From: Burkholderia sp. E7m39
Lineage (GTDB): Bacteria > Pseudomonadota > Gammaproteobacteria > Burkholderiales > Burkholderiaceae
Length of the DNA: 64,000 bases
Assembly (NCBI GenBank): GCA_001319865.1
Contig: BBSL01000185.1
Coordinates: 1 to 64,000, forward strand
Direction of reading: 5' to 3'
Within the stretch, counting starts at the first letter, position 1. The number at the start of each line of letters is the position of its first letter. The notes beneath the pieces are model-generated. The model was not told the origin of the DNA. It did no database searches and saw only the letters and a list, made by a program, of their open reading frames with translations. Positions 26,506 to 34,078 of this stretch are shown in pieces. The position numbers and the translations under genes were made by a program.

Positions 26506-29500
26506 GCGTGTCTCCTGAAATGCGCGAGCAGACGCTGGGCCAGGCGCGCGAGCCGCGAGCCGCCGCCCGTCGCGACGGATTCGCCCGCCGCCTGGCGTCC
26601 CAGCGATTCGAACAGTTGCCGCAGCACGACCTTCGCCGCGCCTTCGAGCATGCGCGCGCCGACGGCGGCGACCTTGCCCGACACCTGCGCTTCGTAGTCG
26701 TACGACAGACGCGTGCCTGTGCCCGTCGGCGTGAGTTCGACGAGGCCGTTGCCGCGCGCGCTGCCAAGCGGCGACATGCCCGCGCCGGCAAGACGCAGCC
26801 GGTGCGGCGCGTCGATATCCGACAAGCCGATGCGCGCCTCGAAACGCGCCTTGATCATGCCCACGCCGACCGTCACGTCCGCGCGATACTGGTTCGGCCC
26901 CGTCGCTTCGAGCGCGTGGCAGCCGGGAATCACCTTGGCGAGCGCGTTCGGATCGAGCAGCACGGCGAACACGGCTTCGGGCGTCGCGGGCAGATCGACG
27001 GTGCCTTGCGCGGTGAGCGCGCGTCCGCCGCCGGGCACCGCGGGCTTCGACGCGGCGGCTTCGCGGTACTCGGGCCGCGACGGCTCGGGATCATCGATGC
27101 CGATCAGCGCCATCACTTTCGACGGTGTGAGCGGCAAGCTGATATCGTCGACACCGAGCGCATCGGCGACGGCATTTGCGATGCACGGTGGCGTGCTCAT
27201 GTTGTTGCCTTCGCCGAGTCCCTTCGCGCCGAGCGGCGTGAAAGGCGAGGGCGTTTCCAGATGCACGATGACGGGATCGGGCACTTCGCAGGTGGTCGGC
27301 ATCAGGTAGTCGGCCAGCGTGCCCGACTGGAAGCTGCCGTCCGCGCCATAGCGAAATTCTTCGAGCAGCGCCGCGCCGAGCCCTTGCGCAAACGCGCCGC
27401 GAATCTGGCCGTCGGCGAGCGCGGGGTTCAGCAGCGTGCCCGCGTCGTGTGCCGTCACGTAGCGGTCGATCCGCACGTGGCCCGTCGCGCGATCGATTTC
27501 AACGCCGCACATGTCGAACGCAAAACCATAGGCCGCCGACGTGTTGATACGATCCTGCTCGTCGGGCGCATCCATGTGCGGCGGCGACCAGAACACGGTT
27601 TCGCGCAAGCCCGGTTCTTCGCCTTCGGGCAACAGCGCGGGGGCCCAATGCGGCGCATTGCTCGCGGCGCGCGCGAATGGCAGTGCGCGTTCTTCTGCGC
27701 CTTTGCGGAAGATGCGCGCGCCTTCGAAGCGCACGTCGTCGGGCGCGCAGTGCCATTGCGCCGCGACGATGCGCGCGAGCTTGTCGCGCACGCGCATCGC
27801 GGCCAGATGCACGGTGCCCGCGACCGCGCCTGCGAAACGGCTCGAATAGTTGCCTGACGCAACGGACCACGCATCTTTGTGCGTATCGAACTCGACGTTG
27901 ACGACGATGTCTTTCGGATCGAGGCCGAGCACATCAGCGACCACTTGCGCGCATACGGTCATGTGACCTTGGCCCGCGGGCGTCGACGCGATCGTTACCA
28001 CCACGCCGCCGAGCAGGTCGACGCTGACGGTCGCGCTGGCGATGGCGCCGTTCTTGGCGCCGGCCTTCTTGCGTGCTTCGGCGGGCATCACGGTGGTGAT
28101 GTAGCCCATGTTCGATACGGACGGCTCGACGATGGCCGCGAAGCCGATCCCATAGAGCCGGCCCGCGCGGCGCGCGGTGTCGCGGCGCGCGACGAGTTCG
28201 TCGTAGCCGCCGTCGGCCAGCGAGCGCCGCAACGCTTCCTGATAGTTGCCCGAGTCGAGCAGCGCGCCGGCTGCCGCGCGATACGGAAACGCGTCGGCGG
28301 GCACGAAGTTGCGGCGATACACGTCGAGCACGTCGAGCTTCAATTCGATGGCGATGCGCTGCACCAGCCGTTCCAGCGCGAAATACACCTGCGGGCCGCC
28401 GAAGCCGCGCACGAGTCCCGTCGGCGTCTTGTTGGTCAGCACGACGCGGTTGCGCACGAGCAGGTTGGGAATGGCGTAGGCCCCCGTGAGGCAGCCGTGC
28501 ATCCGGTAGAACGTCGCGGGTTCCGGCGCGCGCAGATAGCCGCCGCAGTCTTCGAGCTGATCGTACGAAAGCGCGGTGATGCGGCCATCGTGTTCGACGG
28601 CGGCCTCGATCGTCGACAGGCGCGCCGTCGCCGACGTCGCCGCGCTCAGATGTTCGAGCCGGTCCTCGACCCATTTCACGGGCGCATTGGCCTTGCGCGA
28701 CGCGAGGCACATCAGCACGACGTATGGAAACACGGCCTGCTTCACGCCGAAGCTGCCGCCCGAATCGCGCGGCGCCTTGTGACGCAGCCGGTTTGCGGGC
28801 ACGTTCAGCGCCATGGCCATGACGGCGTGCAGCGAGAACGGGCCCATGAAATTCGACGTGACGTCGTAGCCTTCGTCGCCGGAAAGATGTTCGGCGATCA
28901 CCACGCCGCATTCGATCGGTGCACACGTGTTGCGCGGATAGTGCGCGACCAGCTTCACGCGATGCGGCGCGCGCTCGAATGCCTGCTCGGGCTCGCCGTA
29001 GCGGAAGTGCCGGTCGCTGATCACGTTGGTGCCGACGCGCTCGTGCAGCACGGGCGCATCGTCGCGCATCGACGCGTCAATCGACGTGACGGGATCGAGC
29101 AGCGTGTAGTCGACCTTGATCAGGTCGAGCGCGTCTTCGGCGAGCGCGCGCGACTCCGCCATTACGACGGCGACGGGTTCGCCGACATAACGCACGCGGT
29201 CCATCGCGAGCGCCCATTGCTCCATCGGCGATTTCACGCCGACCACGAAAGGCCGCGACCACGGGCGCAGGTCGTCGCGGGTCAGCACGGCGCGCACGCC
29301 GGGCAGCTTCAGCGCGGCGCTCGCGTCGATCGAAACGAGTTCGGCGTGCGCATGCGGCGAGTGCAGCACGGCGGCGTGCAGCGTGCCCGGTTTCACGGCG
29401 ATGTCGTCGCCATAGCGGCCGCGCCCGGTGAGGATGGCGGGGTCTTCGAGCCGCTGCATCGGACGGCCGACGTGTTTCGCCGTGCGCGCCTGCGCGTGCT

Positions 29501-29561
29501 CGCTGGCGTTGTTGATAGCAGGCGCAACGGCCTCGGCCAGATTCGTGTCGCGCTGGTTCAT
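26502..29561 (-). CDS. hmfA: molybdopterin-binding large subunit fused to a CoxG-like SRPBCC domain, probable furoyl-CoA dehydrogenase
   Basis: 1019 residues, whereas large subunits of this family are usually about 750-800. Residues ~30-800 are the aldehyde oxidase/xanthine dehydrogenase a/b hammerhead and molybdopterin domains: 'VGRPMQRLEDPAILTGRGRY', 'VRGFGGPQVYFALE', 'QGHMTVCAQVVADVLG', and the final 'AKGLGEGNNMSTPPCIANAV' with the catalytic Glu region. From residue ~853 a second domain begins ('GTVDLPATPEAVFAVLLDPN', 'VIPGCHALEATG') that matches the CoxG/SRPBCC fold, normally a separate accessory protein. The start ATG overlaps the UbiX-like stop. It would hydroxylate 2-furoyl-CoA at C5. 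An MGD or MCD type cofactor cannot be told from sequence alone. Confidence 0.88.
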   Translation of the reverse strand: MNQRDTNLAEAVAPAINNASEHAQARTAKHVGRPMQRLEDPAILTGRGRYGDDIAVKPGTLHAAVLHSPHAHAELVSIDASAALKLPGVRAVLTRDDLRPWSRPFVVGVKSPMEQWALAMDRVRYVGEPVAVVMAESRALAEDALDLIKVDYTLLDPVTSIDASMRDDAPVLHERVGTNVISDRHFRYGEPEQAFERAPHRVKLVAHYPRNTCAPIECGVVIAEHLSGDEGYDVTSNFMGPFSLHAVMAMALNVPANRLRHKAPRDSGGSFGVKQAVFPYVVLMCLASRKANAPVKWVEDRLEHLSAATSATARLSTIEAAVEHDGRITALSYDQLEDCGGYLRAPEPATFYRMHGCLTGAYAIPNLLVRNRVVLTNKTPTGLVRGFGGPQVYFALERLVQRIAIELKLDVLDVYRRNFVPADAFPYRAAAGALLDSGNYQEALRRSLADGGYDELVARRDTARRAGRLYGIGFAAIVEPSVSNMGYITTVMPAEARKKAGAKNGAIASATVSVDLLGGVVVTIASTPAGQGHMTVCAQVVADVLGLDPKDIVVNVEFDTHKDAWSVASGNYSSRFAGAVAGTVHLAAMRVRDKLARIVAAQWHCAPDDVRFEGARIFRKGAEERALPFARAASNAPHWAPALLPEGEEPGLRETVFWSPPHMDAPDEQDRINTSAAYGFAFDMCGVEIDRATGHVRIDRYVTAHDAGTLLNPALADGQIRGAFAQGLGAALLEEFRYGADGSFQSGTLADYLMPTTCEVPDPVIVHLETPSPFTPLGAKGLGEGNNMSTPPCIANAVADALGVDDISLPLTPSKVMALIGIDDPEPSRPEYREAAASKPAVPGGGRALTAQGTVDLPATPEAVFAVLLDPNALAKVIPGCHALEATGPNQYRADVTVGVGMIKARFEARIGLSDIDAPHRLRLAGAGMSPLGSARGNGLVELTPTGTGTRLSYDYEAQVSGKVAAVGARMLEGAAKVVLRQLFESLGRQAAGESVATGGGSRLARLAQRLLAHFRRHA

Positions 29562-30190
29562 CGGCCGGCTCCCTCTTCGTCGCGGCGGCCTGCGAACGAG
29601 TCGGCGAGGCCGCTCCAGCGCTTCGCGATCTCGCGATGCTCGATGGCGAACAGATCGAGAATGCGGCCGACCGTATGATCGACTACGTCTTCGATCGTCT
29701 GCGGATGCGCGTAGAACGCGGGCACAGGCGGCATGACGATCGCGCCCATTTCGGTGGCGAGCGTCATGTTGCGCAGATGCGCGAGGTTCAGGGGCGTTTC
29801 GCGCGCGACGAGCACGAGGCGGCGGCGTTCCTTCAGCATCACGTCGGCGGCGCGCGTGAGCAGGTTGTCGGCGAAACCGTTGGCGATGCCCGCCAGCGTT
29901 TTCATCGAGCATGGCGCGATCACCATGCCCGCCGTGAGGAACGAGCCGCTCGCGACGGTCGCGCCGATATCGCGCACGTTGTGCGACACATCGACGAGTC
30001 CTTCGAGATCGCTGCGCGTGAGGCCGAGTTCCTGCGCGGCCGTGACGGCGCCCGACGCCGACACGATCAGATGGGTTTCGTGCGTGCCGAGCCGGCGCAG
30101 CGCAGCGAGCAGCCGCACGCCGATCATCGCGCCGCTTGCACCCGATATGCCGACGACGATGCGCGGCTTGCTGGCGGCGTGTTCAATCAT
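29558..30190 (-). CDS. hmfG: UbiX-like flavin prenyltransferase, partner of the UbiD decarboxylase
   Basis: 210 residues. The N-terminal FMN loop 'VVGISGASGAMIGVRLL', 'PCSMKTLAGIANGFADNLLT' and 'RRLVLVARETPLNLAHLRNM' are all UbiX signatures. The family attaches a dimethylallyl group to FMN to make the prenylated cofactor that UbiD-type enzymes need. In Cupriavidus basilensis the equivalent gene was described as a second subunit of furandicarboxylate decarboxylase. The gene overlaps UbiD by eight bases and the large dehydrogenase subunit by ATGA, so it is translated in step with both. Confidence 0.9.
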   Translation of the reverse strand: MIEHAASKPRIVVGISGASGAMIGVRLLAALRRLGTHETHLIVSASGAVTAAQELGLTRSDLEGLVDVSHNVRDIGATVASGSFLTAGMVIAPCSMKTLAGIANGFADNLLTRAADVMLKERRRLVLVARETPLNLAHLRNMTLATEMGAIVMPPVPAFYAHPQTIEDVVDHTVGRILDLFAIEHREIAKRWSGLADSFAGRRDEEGAGR

Positions 30191-31700
30191 GGTTGCGTCC
30201 CAGCCACGCGTCGAAGGCCGCGTTGTCGGCGACGACGAGGGCGTTCAGATCGACCTTGTCTTCACCCGGAATGCGCACGCGCGTGAACACGTGCGCCGGA
30301 TAGACGACAGGGCGCGTCGCGTCGAGGCCCATCTTCGCGCTGATACCTTGCAAATGAGGGGGCGCATCGTCGGGCTGGCCGACCGTCGTCGACGGATCGA
30401 GGGGCGAGCCTTGCGCGCCGCCGATCACGACGAGATCGCGATCGGCCTGGAAACGCGTGGCGATGGCCCATTCGATTTCGGCGGGATCATGCACGTCCAC
30501 ATCCGTATCGACGACGACCACCTGCTTGATGTCGTAGTGCGCGCCGAACGCGCACAGAATCACGTTTTTCGCTTCGCCTTCGCGCTTTTTGTCGAGTTGC
30601 ACCCACAGGTGATAGCGGCACACGCCGCCCACGGACAGATGCACGTCCTTCACGCCGGGGTGGCTGCGTTGCAGATGCGCGAGCAGCGTCGCTTCGCGGG
30701 GAATCGCGCCGAGCAGCAGATGCTCCATTTCGGCGGGAACGATCGTATGGAAGATGGGGTTGTGCCGATGCGTGACGGCCGTCACCTCGATCACTTCGCG
30801 TGCTTCCCGCGCGCTGTAGTACTTCGGAAATTCGCCGAACGGACCTTCGGGCTCGCGCACGTCGGGCAGAATGCGTCCTTCGATCACGATCTCCGCGAAG
30901 GCGGGCACGTGCACGCCATTCGTCACACACTGCGCGACGGGCAGCGGCGCGCCGTGCAAGGCGCCCGCGATCTCCAGCTCGTCGTGATCGATCGGCGTGA
31001 TGGCTTGCGACGCCAGCATCGTCAGCGGATCGACGCCGATCGCGACGGCAACGTCGAGCGCGTCGCCAGCGGCTTCGGCCGCTTTCTGGAACGCATGCAG
31101 ATGGCGCGGCAACAGCAGGATCGCCATGCGGTCGCGGCCGTGCACCTGAATGCGGTTGATCGACACGTTCTGCACGCCCGTTCGCGGGTTGCGCGCAATC
31201 ACGAGTCCTGCCGTGATGTACGGGCCGTTGTCGTGCTCGCTGTGAGTGGGAATGGGCAGCAGCGCGTGCAGATCGATGCCGCTGGTGTGAACGACCTGCT
31301 GACAGGGCGCTTCGCTGCGCGCGACCAGCCGCGACGCGACGGGCGCATCGGCGGCGTCGCGAAAGCGCGCGAGCAAGCCGTGTTCCTTGACCCCCAGCGC
31401 TTCGGCGATCCACGCGCGCTTCGACATGAAGCCGCTGACCACGGGGACGCGGCGCCCGCCCGGTTGCGTGAAAAACGCGGCTTGCGTGCCGTCGAGCCGC
31501 TTCGCGACGGCGGCCAGCTCATGCTCCAGTGCGACGGGCTGCTCGATCGTCGCGAGGCGCCCGCTGCGCGCGAGATGCGCGAGCCATCCGCGCAGCGTCA
31601 GCGCACCCGAAGGCTCGGCCCATGCACGTTCCTGCGAAGAAAGCGAACGGGGAAAGGCGCCGTGTGTTGCGGCGTCGCGAGTATTCATTTGCGTCTCCAT
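30183..31700 (-). CDS. hmfF: UbiD-family decarboxylase, probable furan-2,5-dicarboxylate decarboxylase
   Basis: 505 residues, a full-length UbiD protein. Prenyl-FMN and metal-binding stretches are 'NVSINRIQVHGRDRM' and 'EPEGPFGEFPKYYS', and 'YDIKQVVVVDTDVDVHDPAE' is in the C-terminal part. It should decarboxylate furan-2,5-dicarboxylate to 2-furoate, linking HMF oxidation to the furoyl-CoA branch. It is the first gene of the minus-strand cluster and is divergent from a LysR gene. ATG codons at 31700 and 31688 both have GGAG-like sites; the longer one is used, so the start may be four codons later. Other aromatic acids are possible substrates in the family, but the neighbours favour the furan route. 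Confidence 0.88.
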   Translation of the reverse strand: METQMNTRDAATHGAFPRSLSSQERAWAEPSGALTLRGWLAHLARSGRLATIEQPVALEHELAAVAKRLDGTQAAFFTQPGGRRVPVVSGFMSKRAWIAEALGVKEHGLLARFRDAADAPVASRLVARSEAPCQQVVHTSGIDLHALLPIPTHSEHDNGPYITAGLVIARNPRTGVQNVSINRIQVHGRDRMAILLLPRHLHAFQKAAEAAGDALDVAVAIGVDPLTMLASQAITPIDHDELEIAGALHGAPLPVAQCVTNGVHVPAFAEIVIEGRILPDVREPEGPFGEFPKYYSAREAREVIEVTAVTHRHNPIFHTIVPAEMEHLLLGAIPREATLLAHLQRSHPGVKDVHLSVGGVCRYHLWVQLDKKREGEAKNVILCAFGAHYDIKQVVVVDTDVDVHDPAEIEWAIATRFQADRDLVVIGGAQGSPLDPSTTVGQPDDAPPHLQGISAKMGLDATRPVVYPAHVFTRVRIPGEDKVDLNALVVADNAAFDAWLGRNHD

Positions 31701-32000
31701 CCATGTGCTCCGGCGCTGCGTTCCCGAGAAACGGAATCGCGACGGTATGGATGCAAGCGTAGCGACAACACGGTATAAGTTCTAATACTGATTTTTGATG
31801 CTTTGAATCATCGTTGCTGATATCCGTGTTAGCCCCGATGACGTCCGCCTGACCGGGCGATATCAATACGCACGCAGGACTCGCCCTCTGCGCAAGGCGG
31901 TCACCTGCGCCCGTCTGGCCGGTCTGCCGGGCCTTGCCTGATGACATCGGCAGTTGTCATTAGCCAGCGTGATAACCCCGTTATGCGTACCGTGTCAGTC
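31701..32000. promoter_or_regulatory. divergent promoter region between hmfF and the LysR gene, with inverted repeats
   Basis: This 300-base gap is AT-rich near 31780-31820 (GGTATAAGTTCTAATACTGA and following), a likely promoter for the hmf operon. Two inverted repeats lie close to the LysR start: ATGACA (31941-31946) with TGTCAT (31955-31960), and ATAAC-CCC-GTTAT (31972-31984). Either could be a LysR operator. The right half of the second repeat ends 16 bases before the ATG at 32001. I could not fix a single -35/-10 pair with confidence. Confidence 0.5.
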
Positions 32001-32942
32001 ATGGACCTCAAGCAAATCCAGTATTTCATCGCGTTGTTCGAAGACGGATCGGTGACGCGCGCGGCCAAGCGTCTGAACATCGTGCAGCCTGCGCTCAGCA
32101 TGCAGATCGCCAAGCTGGAAGAGGAACTGCATCAGCAGCTCTTCGAGCGGGGCGCGCACGGCATGGCGCCAACGGCAGCGGGGCGCCTGATGTACCGGCT
32201 CTTTCTGCCCATCATGCGCGACCTTGCGCACGCACGGCAGCAGCTGGTGCAGCGCGACGAAGTGGTGACGGGGCACGTCGGCATCGGACTGATCGCATCT
32301 GTGACGGAGAGCGTGCTCGCGGATTCGCTGTCGCGCTTTCACGCGCGCTATCCGCACGTCGAAGTGACGGTGGCCGACGGCTACAGCGCGACGTTCATCG
32401 ATTGGGTGGCGGGCGGCCAGCTCGACGCCGCGCTGATCAACAAGCCGCGCGCGCGGCTTTCGCTCGATTCGCAGCCGCTGCTCGACGAAGAAATGGTGCT
32501 CGCGACGAGCGTCGCGCACGGGCCCGACCTGCCGCATTCGATCGAGCTCGCGCAACTGCCCGAACTCGAACTCGTGCTGCCGACCAAGCGTCACGGCCTG
32601 CGCGGCGTGCTCGATACGGCGGCGCAGCACGAGGATGTGATGCTCGCACCGCGCTTCGAGATCGATGTGCTGTCCACGATCGTGGCGCTCGTCGAGAAGA
32701 CGCGCTTTGCGACGATCCTGCCGCGTATCGTCGTGGAGCGCGCGGTGCGCGAGGGCACGCTGCGCGCGTATCCGATCCTCGCGCCGCGCATCGTGCGGCA
32801 TATCGTGTGCGTGAGCCATCCGCGACGGCCGCTCAGCGCGGCGGCGGAAGCACTGATCGCGATCATCGCCGACGAGTTGCGCCAGGTGTCGGGCGCAATG
32901 GACATCAGTGCGCCCGCTGACGCGAAGGCGAGCACAGCCTGA
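32001..32942 (+). CDS. hmfR: LysR-family regulator of the furan cluster (copy 2, divergent from hmfF)
   Basis: 313 residues. Residues 1-40, including the HTH, are identical to the LysR protein at 18516-19427; the effector domains differ moderately ('ERGAHGMAPTAAGRLMYRLF' here, 'ERGPHGMTPTDAARLMYRLY' there). Being divergent from hmfF it is the better candidate for the direct activator, responding to a furan acid or its CoA ester (inference). The start is placed at 'MDLKQIQYF' by analogy with the paralogue; in-frame ATG codons at 31983 and 31941 would add up to 20 residues and overlap the inverted repeats. Confidence 0.85.
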   Translation: MDLKQIQYFIALFEDGSVTRAAKRLNIVQPALSMQIAKLEEELHQQLFERGAHGMAPTAAGRLMYRLFLPIMRDLAHARQQLVQRDEVVTGHVGIGLIASVTESVLADSLSRFHARYPHVEVTVADGYSATFIDWVAGGQLDAALINKPRARLSLDSQPLLDEEMVLATSVAHGPDLPHSIELAQLPELELVLPTKRHGLRGVLDTAAQHEDVMLAPRFEIDVLSTIVALVEKTRFATILPRIVVERAVREGTLRAYPILAPRIVRHIVCVSHPRRPLSAAAEALIAIIADELRQVSGAMDISAPADAKASTA

Positions 32943-33008
32943 ACACGCGCGCGCCACTTCAGGCAAACTGATCGGCCCGACATAAGTCCGATGCATCGAT
33001 AAGAACCG

Positions 33009-33914
33009 ATGAACCTTAGAGCGCTTCAATGCTTCGTGACGCTCGCCGAAGAGCTGAACTTCAGCCGCGCCGCCGAGCGCCTGCATATCGCGCAACCCGC
33101 GCTCAGCCAGCAGATTCGCGCGCTGGAGGAGCGTCTCGGCACGCAGTTGATCGACCGCACGCGCCGGCCGCTGCGGCTCACGGAAGCAGGGCAGTATCTG
33201 CTCACCGAGGCGCGCCAGATACTCGGCTCGCTCGAACAGATGACGCTCGGCACCGTCGAAATCGGCAAGGGGCGGCGCGGCTGGCTGAGCGTCGGCTTTA
33301 CGCGCTCGGCGATGTACAGCGTCTTGCCGCCCGCGCTCAAGGCTTTTCATCGCGAGTATCCGCAGGTCGAACTAAAGCTCTACGAAATGCTCACCGACGA
33401 ACAAACTGACGCGCTGCGCGACATGCGTATTCATGTCGGCATTGGCCGGCAACCGCTCGCGATGGCGGGCTACACCACGCGCGTGCTGCTGCGCGAGCAA
33501 CTGGTGGTCGTGATGGCGCTCGATCATCCGCTCGCGAAGCGCAAGAAGCTGACGATCGCCGAACTGGCGGATACGCCGCTGATCCTCTATCCGAAGCATC
33601 AGAACGCGCAATACAAACGCTCGGTGCTGTCGCTGTATCGCGATGCAGGCGTGACGCCCTTCGTCGCGCACGAGGCGTACGAAATCCAGACTGCCATTGC
33701 GCTCGTCGCGGCGGGGCTGGGCGTGACCGTGGTCGGCGAATCCGTGGCGCGCCACGGACGCGCGGACGTTGTGTTCCGTCATCTGACGGGCCCCGGTTCC
33801 TCGCAGCGCTCGACCCTCGCCGCCACGTTCCGCTCCGACGACACGTCACCGCATCTGCTCGCGTTTCTGCGCTGCCTGCCCTCGCCGCTCGGCGACAGCA
33901 ACGGCGCACTATAA
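33009..33914 (+). CDS. LysR-family regulator of the CatR/BenM type
   Basis: 301 residues. The HTH 'EELNFSRAAERLHIAQPALS' and 'QQIRALEERLGTQLIDRTRR' is typical of the aromatic-pathway regulators CatR, BenM and CbnR. It is encoded on the same strand as, and 164 bases upstream of, the MFS-ligJ-ligK genes, which it probably controls. Two ATAAG motifs lie just before its start (32982 and 32999), and palindromes built from ATAAGC/GCTTAT follow its stop, so the same protein may act at both places. The inducer is likely a pathway intermediate. Confidence 0.88.
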   Translation: MNLRALQCFVTLAEELNFSRAAERLHIAQPALSQQIRALEERLGTQLIDRTRRPLRLTEAGQYLLTEARQILGSLEQMTLGTVEIGKGRRGWLSVGFTRSAMYSVLPPALKAFHREYPQVELKLYEMLTDEQTDALRDMRIHVGIGRQPLAMAGYTTRVLLREQLVVVMALDHPLAKRKKLTIAELADTPLILYPKHQNAQYKRSVLSLYRDAGVTPFVAHEAYEIQTAIALVAAGLGVTVVGESVARHGRADVVFRHLTGPGSSQRSTLAATFRSDDTSPHLLAFLRCLPSPLGDSNGAL

Positions 33915-33938
33915 GCCCGCGCTTATACAAGCATAAGC
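33910..33938. promoter_or_regulatory. interlocking ATAAGC/GCTTAT palindromes, probable operator
   Basis: TATAAGC-CCGC-GCTTATA (33910-33927) is a palindrome with perfect seven-base arms. Its right half pairs again with ATAAGC at 33933-33938 (GCTTAT-ACAAGC-ATAAGC). The element overlaps the LysR stop codon and lies about 140 bases before the MFS start. No T run follows, so a regulatory site is favoured over an intrinsic terminator. Confidence 0.55.
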
Positions 33939-34078
33939 ATCCCGTCTTGGACTTCCTGTTCGCGCGTTCTTAACATCGGTGAATGCTGCGTCGCTTTAGC
34001 ACACAGCACATATTCAGAGAACGCAGCGACAACCACGTCGCGCACATGCAACCAGGCTTGCATGGAACAGGAGACAGC

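Noticed and set aside
25908-27857. 649-codon open frame on the plus strand
   Set aside because: Antisense to the FAD and large subunits of the dehydrogenase; composition is that of a shadow frame.
27879-29678. 599-codon open frame on the plus strand
   Set aside because: It lies opposite the molybdopterin subunit gene, is Arg/His-rich and shows no domain. Long antisense frames are expected in such GC-rich DNA.
29733-31778. 681-codon open frame on the plus strand
   Set aside because: It is antisense to the UbiX and UbiD genes, with low-complexity Arg/Asp/His composition and no family motif.
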